Assembly: GCA_029260395.1 (NCBI GenBank)
Contig: JAJDDJ010000022.1
Span: 100,099-164,098 of the forward strand
DNA: 64,000 nt
Direction: 5' to 3'
Origin: Phycisphaerales bacterium
GTDB taxonomy: Bacteria > Planctomycetota > Phycisphaerae > Phycisphaerales > UBA1924
A model generated the notes under the pieces. The model did not search any database and was not told the origin of the DNA. It saw only the letters and a program-made list of their open reading frames with translations. Of this stretch, positions 18,906-26,502 are shown in pieces. Position 1 is the stretch's first letter, and every line of letters begins with the position of its first letter. The translations under genes and the position numbers were made by a program.

Positions 18906-19658
18906 TTACTCGGTGCTGAGTCGGCACAGGGCGCCGCCGTCGACGATGAGGTCCTGGCCGGTCATGAATCCCGACTGGTTGTTGTCGGCCAGAAACACGA
19001 TGGCCCGGCCAATCTCGTCGGGCGAGCCGACGCGGTTGAGCACGTGCCGACCGCCGAGGCCTCGGACGAGTTCATCGAGTGAGGCACCCGCGATGTGGCC
19101 CCTTGCAAGGCCCTCGTGCAGCATGGGCGTATCGACCGCGCCGGGGAGAATGGCGTTTACACGGATGTTGTCAGAGCCGAATTCGATAGCGGTAGCGCGG
19201 GTAAAGGCAAGCAGCGCGCCCTTGCTGGCCGCATAGGCGGCGATGTTGGCGCTGGTGGCGACTGCGTGGACGCTAGAGACGTTGACGATCGAGCCGCCGG
19301 TGGCCTTGAGCAGCGGGTAGGCGTGCCGCATGGAAAGGAAAACCGAGCGCACGTTGGAGGCCATCACCGCGTCCCACTCCTGCACGGTGGTCTCGATGAT
19401 GGGTTTGCAGATCTGCATGGCGGCGTTGTTCACCAGCGCATCGAGCCGATCAAAGCTCTCTTTCAGCTCGGTGAAAATACGCTCGGGTGCCTGCGGGTCC
19501 GAGATATCGGCATGGATCATGTGGTCGACGCCGGGCACCGAATCGGACGAGCGGTCGACGCCGACGACTCGCCATCCCTCGGCATGGAACGCGCGAGCGG
19601 CGGCTGAGCCGATGCCTCCGGCGGCGCCGGTGATGAGCACGACCCTGGCATCGCTCAC
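18906..19658 (-). CDS. Short-chain dehydrogenase/reductase
   Basis: This 250-residue classical SDR has the cofactor motif TGAAGGIG, the NNA region (ALVNNAAMQICK) and the catalytic set INVSSVHAVATSANIAAYAASKG, with Ser, Tyr and Lys in place. The Asp after the second strand (GVDRS) suggests NAD(H) preference. The GTG start overlaps the stop of the hydroxyacid dehydrogenase gene (GTGA). Campylobacter PtmA, which acts with the CMP-sugar synthetase PtmB in the legionaminic acid pathway, is a known SDR with a comparable neighbour. A role in nonulosonate-type sugar synthesis is therefore plausible but unproven. Confidence 0.87.
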   Translation of the reverse strand: MSDARVVLITGAAGGIGSAAARAFHAEGWRVVGVDRSSDSVPGVDHMIHADISDPQAPERIFTELKESFDRLDALVNNAAMQICKPIIETTVQEWDAVMASNVRSVFLSMRHAYPLLKATGGSIVNVSSVHAVATSANIAAYAASKGALLAFTRATAIEFGSDNIRVNAILPGAVDTPMLHEGLARGHIAGASLDELVRGLGGRHVLNRVGSPDEIGRAIVFLADNNQSGFMTGQDLIVDGGALCRLSTE

Positions 19659-20668
19659 GACGAGGCTCCCTGCAACGACCGGTTGCGGGCCGAGGCTACG
19701 AAGGCCTCTCGCACGTTGTCCATCACCCGCTCGTGGGTGCGCCAGCACGACCGGGGTGACGACTGCGAGAGGTGCGGGCTGAGCAGCACGCTGTCCATCG
19801 AGCGGAGCGGGTCGCTCACGGCGAGCGGTTCGGTCTCGAAGACGTCGAGGCCGGCTCCGGCGATGGTTCCAGCCTTGAGCGCCGCGGTCAGGTCGGCCTG
19901 CTTGACGATCGGGCCGCGCGCGGTGTTGATGAGCACCGCTGTTGGCTTGCACCTGCTGAGCGCGCGCGCGTCGATCAGGTGGTGGCTCGACTTGTTCAGG
20001 TCGCAGTTGATGGAGATGAAGTCGGATTCCGCGAGCAACGTATTAAGGTCGGTCATGGCGACCCCGGTCTGGTCGATGACGCGCTCGGGCGGCGTGCGCG
20101 GATCGAACCCGAGCGTGCGCATGCCGAAGGCGCGGGCCTTGTGCAGCACGGTGGAGCCGATGGCGCCGACGCCGATAACGCCAAGCGTGCACTCCGACAG
20201 ACTGACGCCCTCGATGGGTTCCCAGCCGCCCTGGCCGCCCACAGCGGGCGACTTGATGGCGCGGTCGAGCCACGGGGTCTTGCGTGCAAAGCAGAGCATG
20301 AAGCTGAGCACGGTGTCGGAGACCGGGGCGCTGAAAGCATCGGGCACGTTACGGACCTCGATGCCTCGCTCGGCGGCGGCTTCGAGATCGATCGCGTTGA
20401 CCCCGGTGCCCCACTTGCAGATGGCCAGCAGCTTGGGCGCGGCATCCATGACACGGGCGGACCACTGGTCCCCGCCGCACAGGGCGAGGTCGATATCGCT
20501 GACCATCTCGATGAGTTCGTCCTCGGACCACTGCTGAGCGGGCGGACGGAGCACGAGCGCTGCATCGAGATCGGCGGCGAGCCGGTCCATCTGCTTAGTA
20601 AGATCGGCGGAGGTCTGCATATCACGAAGCAGACGCGGGCCGGTGACGAGGAGCTTGCGGGTGGTCAC
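19655..20668 (-). CDS. D-2-hydroxyacid dehydrogenase (phosphoglycerate dehydrogenase-like)
   Basis: The 337-residue enzyme has the D-isomer-specific dehydrogenase layout. The NAD-binding signature is LGVIGVGAIGSTVLHKARAF. The catalytic Arg is in VLINTARGPIVKQADLTAAL, the Glu is in AGAGLDVFETEPL and the His is in LLSPHLSQSSP. The GTG start overlaps the upstream CMP-sugar synthetase stop, and the stop overlaps the SDR start, so three genes are coupled. SerA-like serine biosynthesis is possible. The gene context and lack of ACT or ASB regulatory domains favour a dedicated role in the neighbouring sugar pathway. Confidence 0.85.
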   Translation of the reverse strand: MTTRKLLVTGPRLLRDMQTSADLTKQMDRLAADLDAALVLRPPAQQWSEDELIEMVSDIDLALCGGDQWSARVMDAAPKLLAICKWGTGVNAIDLEAAAERGIEVRNVPDAFSAPVSDTVLSFMLCFARKTPWLDRAIKSPAVGGQGGWEPIEGVSLSECTLGVIGVGAIGSTVLHKARAFGMRTLGFDPRTPPERVIDQTGVAMTDLNTLLAESDFISINCDLNKSSHHLIDARALSRCKPTAVLINTARGPIVKQADLTAALKAGTIAGAGLDVFETEPLAVSDPLRSMDSVLLSPHLSQSSPRSCWRTHERVMDNVREAFVASARNRSLQGASS

Positions 20669-21381
20669 TGGGCGGTCTCCGTGGCGGTGTGCTGCTGGGG
20701 CTTGAAGCGGGGTGTGGTCATGAGGGCCTCTGCGAGCATCCAGCCCTCTTGGTCGTCGATGTCGGTGGCTTCGAGCCGGTCGATCTCGAACAGGATGGGT
20801 TTGGCACCGATTCGGCTGCCGCGCGTTCGCATGGTCTCGGGCGCGAAGAGGTAGAGGTTGGAGTTCTCTTCGTAGACCGGTGGGAGGTCTTGCGTGCGTT
20901 CGAGCTTGGTGGGATCGTGGTTGATGGGCTGGCCAGCGGCATCGTAGAGGCGGGTCTGCCATCGGGTTACGCCGAAGAGCGAGTCGTGGGTTCCAGCATT
21001 GACTCCGGTGAGGAACGCCTCGACGCCTCGCGCGATGGTCTCGGCCTTGAGCAGCGGGTTGGTGGAGTGGGTCTGGAGGTAGTAGTCGGAGGGGCACTGC
21101 TCGATGTCGTGGAGCAGCACGTCGTTCATCGGGATGCGGCCGTCGCGGAGGTGCTCGGGGCGGGGAATAACGCTGAGCCGGGGGTCGCCCCAGTTCTTGA
21201 CGCGGGAGGTCACCACCGGGCTGTCGGTATCGATGACGACGCGGTCGATCGCGCCCGAATTGAGCAGCGCGATGACGATGTGCTCGAACAGCGGCCTTCC
21301 CGCAATGGGCCGGTAGTTCTTGCCTGGGATTCGCTCAGAATCGTGCCTCATGGGCACGAGCGCGGTGATGGTCGGGGCCAC
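20665..21381 (-). CDS. Acylneuraminate cytidylyltransferase-like CMP-sugar synthetase
   Basis: This 238-residue nucleotidyltransferase has the NeuA/KdsB-type N-terminus TALVPMRHDSERIPGKNYRP and ends after an EIDRLEATDIDDQEGWMLAE block typical of the CMP-nonulosonate synthetase group. It activates a nine-carbon acid sugar (or a related 2-keto sugar) with CTP. The start is a GTG with a near-perfect AAGGAGG ribosome binding site five bases upstream. It is the first gene of the glycan run and is divergent from the ABC exporter. The exact sugar is unknown; no NeuB-type condensing enzyme is present in the window. Confidence 0.85.
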   Translation of the reverse strand: MAPTITALVPMRHDSERIPGKNYRPIAGRPLFEHIVIALLNSGAIDRVVIDTDSPVVTSRVKNWGDPRLSVIPRPEHLRDGRIPMNDVLLHDIEQCPSDYYLQTHSTNPLLKAETIARGVEAFLTGVNAGTHDSLFGVTRWQTRLYDAAGQPINHDPTKLERTQDLPPVYEENSNLYLFAPETMRTRGSRIGAKPILFEIDRLEATDIDDQEGWMLAEALMTTPRFKPQQHTATETAQ

Positions 21382-21525
21382 CTGGACCTCCTTGCTGAGC
21401 GATGCTAGGGACTATCATCCGCAGCTGGCGTTGGTTGGGCGCGGCCCGTGCCAACGCCGGTGCTTTCACGAGCCCGTGAGCGGCCCGCTGGCCGCCCGAA
21501 GCTCCTTCAGAGCCACGACCACACG

Positions 21526-22464
21526 ATGTCCGATTCAGCGAGTCCTGCCTCTACCCCGCCCAACGCGCCCATGAGCAGCGCGGCGGAACTGGCAGAGACG
21601 GTCGCCAAGGTAAGCCGATTGGTGGACCCGAACGCCCCTGTACAGGTAATTGATCAGCGTTCTGGGAGCATGTGGTCGTCGCTGATGGCGGCTCTCGGGG
21701 CGTGGGAGCTGCTGTACCTGCTGGCAACACGGGATCTGACGATCCGGTACCGGCAGACGGTGGTCGGGATCGGGTGGGCGGTGCTAAACCCGCTGCTGAT
21801 GATGCTGGTGCTGAGTGTTTTCTTTGGGGTGCTGGGCCGAATCGGTCCCGCGGGAGTCCCGTACCCTCCCTTTCTGCTTAGCGGGATGGTGATGTGGCGG
21901 CTGTTCGAGTCGGCGCTGGGACGGTCGAACGACTCGCTGATTTCCAATGTGGCGCTTATCGACAAAGTGTCGTTTCCGCGTTTGGTGCTTCCTGTGGCGA
22001 GCGTGCTGAGCCCGCTGGTGGACTTTGCGATCTCGCTCGTGGTGGTGGCAGGTGTGATGATGTTCTACGGGGTTGTGCCACTGACCGAGGCGCTGATGCT
22101 CCCGGTGTACATTCTGGTGACGGTTCTGAGCGCGTTGGGATTTGGGCTGTGGCTCGCGGGTCTGAACGCGCACTACCGGGACATCACACACATCTTGCAG
22201 GTAGTCTTACGGCTCGGTTTCTACGCATCGCCGATTCTGTACTCGCTCGACTTAGTGCCAAGCGAGTACCACCTGCTCTACGCGATGAACCCGATGGTGA
22301 CGGTGATCTCCGCAACACGGCACGCGCTGTGTGGCAGCTACGAGGCGATCGTCGCGCCGACGATGGGCATGTGGGTTGTATCGCTGAGCGTGTCGCTCAC
22401 AGCCCTCATCAGCGGGCTGTTTGTGTTCAATCGACTTGAGAAACGCATCGCGGACGTGCTCTGA
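21526..22464 (+). CDS. Polysaccharide-type ABC-2 transporter permease
   Basis: The protein has 312 residues. A soluble N-terminus of ~70 residues is followed by about six membrane helices with the Wzm/TagG-type block LLATRDLTIRYRQTVVGIGW-AVLNPLLMMLVLSVFFGVL. Together with the next gene it forms an exporter for lipid-linked polysaccharide or teichoic-acid-like polymers. The ATG at 21526 (MSDSASPAS) is chosen; a GTG at 21448 would add 26 residues. The start region lacks an obvious ribosome binding site. It is transcribed divergently from the CMP-sugar genes with about 144 bases between them. Confidence 0.9.
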   Translation: MSDSASPASTPPNAPMSSAAELAETVAKVSRLVDPNAPVQVIDQRSGSMWSSLMAALGAWELLYLLATRDLTIRYRQTVVGIGWAVLNPLLMMLVLSVFFGVLGRIGPAGVPYPPFLLSGMVMWRLFESALGRSNDSLISNVALIDKVSFPRLVLPVASVLSPLVDFAISLVVVAGVMMFYGVVPLTEALMLPVYILVTVLSALGFGLWLAGLNAHYRDITHILQVVLRLGFYASPILYSLDLVPSEYHLLYAMNPMVTVISATRHALCGSYEAIVAPTMGMWVVSLSVSLTALISGLFVFNRLEKRIADVL

Positions 22465-22490
22465 GCAAACGCCATGAAGGGGACCGTTCG

Positions 22491-23354
22491 ATGACATCGG
22501 CGATCGTGGTAGAAGGCGTCTCGAAGCGGTACCGGCTTGACCGCCGAAGCCCGCACGACACGACGCTGTCGGCTGCGGTTGTCGGCTCGGTGCGGGCACC
22601 GCTCAAGCGGCTACGCAATCTGATGGTCCCTCGCGAGGACCAGGTGCACTGGGCCCTGCGGGATATCTCATTTCGCATCGAGCACGGCGAATGCGTCGGT
22701 TTGATCGGCCGGAACGGTTCCGGTAAGAGCACGCTGCTGCGGATCATCTCGAACCTCACGCTGCCAACCACGGGGCGGGTCATGATCCAGGGGCGGGTGG
22801 GCTCGCTTCTGGCACTTGGCGTTGGCTTCAACGGGGAACTGACGGGCCGGGAGAATGCGGTGATGTCTGCCGTGACGCTCGGCATGCCCCGGCGGGAGGC
22901 CAGGAGCCGGCTCGAAGAGATGATCGAGTTCGCGGGCGTGCGAGACTACATCGATGTGCCCGTGAAGCGGTACTCGACGGGGATGCGTGTTCGGCTTGGG
23001 TTCAGCGTGATGAGCACCATCGAGCCGGAGATTCTGCTCATCGACGAGGTTCTGGGCGTGGGCGATGATGAGTTTCGCCAGCGGAGCCAGGATCGCATGA
23101 ACGAACTGATCAGTTCTGGGCGGACGGTGCTCCTTGTGAGCCACATCCGGCGGGACATCAACATGCTGTGCAGCCGAACGATTCAGATCGAGCAGGGCTG
23201 CATGCACCAGCATCGCCCCACGCCCAATGGGCTGCACATTCCCGAGACGATGGCACGGGTGGTGGCGGGCAACGAGGCGCTTGGCAAGGATACCCCAGAG
23301 CTTGAGCTGCTCAAAAAGAAAGAAGAGCCTGAGCCGAGCGACGCTTCCGCTTAG
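22491..23354 (+). CDS. Polysaccharide-type ABC transporter ATP-binding protein (Wzt/TagH-like)
   Basis: This 287-residue ATPase has Walker A GLIGRNGSGKSTLLRIISN, a signature region VPVKRYSTGMRVRLGFSVM and Walker B EILLIDEVLGVGDDEF, with the switch His in LLVSHIRRDI. The extended N-terminus and the V-G-D-x-x-F sequence after Walker B are typical of Wzt/TagH exporters. It lacks a C-terminal carbohydrate-binding domain, so it is the short form. It follows the permease by 26 bases. Its stop overlaps that of the convergent FAD/Fe-S gene by four bases. Confidence 0.93.
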   Translation: MTSAIVVEGVSKRYRLDRRSPHDTTLSAAVVGSVRAPLKRLRNLMVPREDQVHWALRDISFRIEHGECVGLIGRNGSGKSTLLRIISNLTLPTTGRVMIQGRVGSLLALGVGFNGELTGRENAVMSAVTLGMPRREARSRLEEMIEFAGVRDYIDVPVKRYSTGMRVRLGFSVMSTIEPEILLIDEVLGVGDDEFRQRSQDRMNELISSGRTVLLVSHIRRDINMLCSRTIQIEQGCMHQHRPTPNGLHIPETMARVVAGNEALGKDTPELELLKKKEEPEPSDASA

Positions 23355-26300
23355 CCAATGGCCGTAAGCGATCTACGCACGAGCGTGATCGGGTGGATTG
23401 CCTCGACCGCTGCGCCGTCGTGGATCTGATGCCGACAGCTCGTGCCCGGCGCGCACATGATGGTGCGATTGGTTGCATCGCCAATGGCCCGCCTTGCCGC
23501 GGGCAGCACGCCGAGTTCGGCGATCTTCATGGATAGGTCGTAGCGGGATTTGCTGTAACCAAAGCTGCCCGCCATGCCGCAGCAGGTGGTGTCAAGCACT
23601 TCGACCTTGCCGGAGAACACGCGTTCGAGCAGGGCCGAACCGCTGGCGTTGCCCCACAGCGCTTTCTGGTGGCAGTGGCCGTGGAAGAGGACGCGGTCGA
23701 TGGGAGCTTCATCAAATGACGGATGGTCGGGGTGTTCGTCCCAGCGATCAGCAAGAAACTTCTCGACGAGTGCGCACGAATTGGCTAGCGCAAGGCGGTC
23801 CGAACGCGGGGTCTTGCACCGGAGCTCCAGCCAGTCGTCTTGCACGCAGCTGAGCACCGATGGTTCCAGAAACAGCACGGCCTCTGCGCCGGTCTCGGCA
23901 AGCCTTCGACTTAGATGGCGACACTCACGGTCGGCACGCTTGATGGCCTGAGGAAGCAGGCCCGTCGAGATGAGCGCACGGCCCGCGTCGGTCCCCCACA
24001 CGGGCTCGACCCGGTAGCCAAAGGCGCGAAGCAGGCACGCTGCGTCTTCGACGATCGCGGGCTCTGTGAAGCTTGCGAAGGCGTCGGCGTAGAGCAGCAC
24101 GGCGGGCGCTTCAGCGCTAGAGGCGTCGGGCCTCCAAAACGATTCAGCGGAGCGGGCCACGGTTGGGAGCGACCGCTTGGGAGACGTGCCGAGCAGAACA
24201 TCGATGACTTTGCGCGATGGGCCCGCGGAGTTGAGCCGATTGACGAGGCTCGGCGCGAGGCTCGCAGCACGAAGCAGCTCGCTGGCGTGGCCCATGATCC
24301 AGGCCCTGATCGGTGTGCCTGACTCTTTGTACCGCTGGGCGGTGTACTCGGCCTTGAGCCGGGCGATGTCGACGTTGGACGGGCACTCGGTCTTGCACGC
24401 CTTGCAACTGAGACACAGGTCGAGCGTCTCGATGGTGTGCGGGTCGTCCCAAGCGGGCGCGCTTTCGTTCGCCCCATCGAGCTGGCCGCTGATGGCCATG
24501 CGGAGCGCGTTGCCCCGGCCTCGGGTGGAGTGGCGTTCATCGAGCGTGGCCATGTAGCTGGGGCACATGGTGCCGCCCTGTTTCTTTCGGCAGACGCCCG
24601 CGCCGTTGCACATCTCGACCGCGTGGGCGAAGTCGCCCTGGTCGCTGAAATCAAAGTAGGTTTCGACCGGCGCGATGTCCGTCTGCGCTACCTCGGGCCT
24701 GATGCGTGTGCGCGCATGGATTGACTCGATGGAGCCGGGCGCGACGATGTTGCCCGGGTTGAGCAGGCCCTCGGGGTCAAAGATGCGCTTAATCTCGCGG
24801 AACGCGCCCATCAGTTCGGGGCCGAAGTGGCGTTCGAGCAGCGGGCCACGGGCCTTGCCGTCGCCGTGCTCGCCGCTCATCACGCCGCCCAGCTCGCGCG
24901 CGAGATCGGCCAGCTCGATCGCGATGCGCTCCATCGCCTGTCGGTCGGGCTCCGACCTCAGATCGAGCAGCGGGCGCACGTGCAGCACTCCCACCGAGGC
25001 GTGCGCGTAGAAGCTCGCGCGTGTGCCCTCACGCTTGATGATGGCTCGGCCTCGCTTGACGAATTCGGCAAGGCGCTCGGGCGGGACCACGTTGTCCTCG
25101 ACAAAGCCAAGCGGCTTTCGGCTGCCGGGGATCGCGTGCAGCAGGGGTTCGCCGGCCTTGCGGAGCTTCCAGGCCTGGGCCATGTGCTTCTGGTCGGCGA
25201 AGACCGCTGCGGACGGAAATCGATCGATGACCGCCGCGAGCTTCGCATCGGCTTCGTGTTCGCTCGCTGCGATCATCTCGATGTAGAGCACCGCCGCGGG
25301 CTGGCCCCCGGTGGGGGTGGAGGGCAGCAGCTCGACATACTTGCGGTACTCGGCATTGTCCCGAGCGAGCGACATGATGAGTTCGTCGAGCAGCTCGACT
25401 GCTGAGGGCTTGAGATCGAGGATCGGTAGCAGCGCCTCCATCGCTTCGTCGAGGGTCTCGAACGCGAGCACCGCAAGACGGGTAGCCATAGGGATGGGAC
25501 GCAGCAGCAGGTCGGCGCGGAGCGTGAGGGCGAGCGTGCCCTCGCTGCCACAGAGAAGGTGAGCAAGGTTGAGCTGGTCGGTGGTGCCGGGGGATGATGC
25601 TTCGAGTTGATCGAGCATGGTGTCGAGCGCGTAGCCGGCGTTTCGGCGAAGGGTCGTTGGGAAGCGCTCTCGGATGGGCCCCGCGCAAGCGCGCACGACC
25701 GAGGCGACCTGTTCACCGAGCTGGATAGCCACAGGATCGGTTGAGCCTGCGCTGAACTCGACCAAGCGGCCGTCGGCGAGACAGGCCTGCACGCCCAGCA
25801 GGTTCTCGGTGGTACGGCCGTACATGATGGAGTGAGCACCGGCGGCGTTGTTGCCGATGCACCCGCCGATGGTGGCTTGGCGGGCGGTGCTCGGGTCGGG
25901 CGCGAAGAACAGGCCCGAACTTGCGATCTCGTCGTTGAGGTCGTCGATGGTGGTGCCGACTTGCACGCGGCATCGGCGGGCGGACTTATCGAGTGACTCC
26001 AAGCCCCGGCAGTTCGGCGAGAGATCAAAGACCACGGCCCGGTTCACACACTGGCCCGCCAAACTCGTGCCCCCGCCACGCGGGAGGATGGGCAGGCCGT
26101 GCTCGTGGCAGACGCGGACCGCCGCGACCACGTCATCCAGCGACCTCGGGATGACCACGGCCAGGGGCTCTTGTTGGTAGATCGAGGCGTCGGTCGCGTA
26201 GAGCAAGCGGTCGCCGGGATCGAGGCGCAGCTCGCCCTCGATGGCGTTGGCCAGATCGCGGGTCGCTGCTTCAAGAGCCGAGGGGTCCATCGGGGTTCCG

Positions 26301-26374
26301 CGTGGCACGTGCGTAGTCGGGAAAGGGGCGTGTGCGGTCGATGCTAGTGCCGACGGGTCACGGCTGCGCAACAT
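23351..26374 (-). CDS. FAD-linked oxidase fused to Fe-S/CCG protein (GlcD-GlcF or D-lactate dehydrogenase-like)
   Basis: The protein has about 1007 residues. The N-terminal half is a VAO-type FAD domain (ILPRGGGTSLAGQCVN, GGCIGNNAAGAHSIMYG) with its oxidase C-domain. Next are two Fe-S clusters (CNGAGVCRKKQGGTMCPSYM and CLSCKACKTECPSNV). The end is a CCG domain with GHCHQKALWG and DTTCCGMAGSFGYSKSRYDL. Such fusions oxidise D-2-hydroxyacids, typically D-lactate or glycolate, passing electrons to the respiratory chain. The ATG at 26374 has a GGAGG site seven bases upstream. The ATG at 26290 gives the more usual family N-terminus but lacks a good site, so the first 28 residues are doubtful. Confidence 0.88.
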   Translation of the reverse strand: MLRSRDPSALASTAHAPFPTTHVPRGTPMDPSALEAATRDLANAIEGELRLDPGDRLLYATDASIYQQEPLAVVIPRSLDDVVAAVRVCHEHGLPILPRGGGTSLAGQCVNRAVVFDLSPNCRGLESLDKSARRCRVQVGTTIDDLNDEIASSGLFFAPDPSTARQATIGGCIGNNAAGAHSIMYGRTTENLLGVQACLADGRLVEFSAGSTDPVAIQLGEQVASVVRACAGPIRERFPTTLRRNAGYALDTMLDQLEASSPGTTDQLNLAHLLCGSEGTLALTLRADLLLRPIPMATRLAVLAFETLDEAMEALLPILDLKPSAVELLDELIMSLARDNAEYRKYVELLPSTPTGGQPAAVLYIEMIAASEHEADAKLAAVIDRFPSAAVFADQKHMAQAWKLRKAGEPLLHAIPGSRKPLGFVEDNVVPPERLAEFVKRGRAIIKREGTRASFYAHASVGVLHVRPLLDLRSEPDRQAMERIAIELADLARELGGVMSGEHGDGKARGPLLERHFGPELMGAFREIKRIFDPEGLLNPGNIVAPGSIESIHARTRIRPEVAQTDIAPVETYFDFSDQGDFAHAVEMCNGAGVCRKKQGGTMCPSYMATLDERHSTRGRGNALRMAISGQLDGANESAPAWDDPHTIETLDLCLSCKACKTECPSNVDIARLKAEYTAQRYKESGTPIRAWIMGHASELLRAASLAPSLVNRLNSAGPSRKVIDVLLGTSPKRSLPTVARSAESFWRPDASSAEAPAVLLYADAFASFTEPAIVEDAACLLRAFGYRVEPVWGTDAGRALISTGLLPQAIKRADRECRHLSRRLAETGAEAVLFLEPSVLSCVQDDWLELRCKTPRSDRLALANSCALVEKFLADRWDEHPDHPSFDEAPIDRVLFHGHCHQKALWGNASGSALLERVFSGKVEVLDTTCCGMAGSFGYSKSRYDLSMKIAELGVLPAARRAIGDATNRTIMCAPGTSCRHQIHDGAAVEAIHPITLVRRSLTAIG

Positions 26375-26502
26375 GGTGTGCCTCCGGCCCGTGTCTGGTG
26401 AACCCAGAGACGGAATGCCGAGGTACATAGAGCGAACGGACACTCCCCCCCCGCCCCCCCGTCACTCGCTCAGGCTCACACGGCCCTTGGAGGACCCAAA
26501 CC

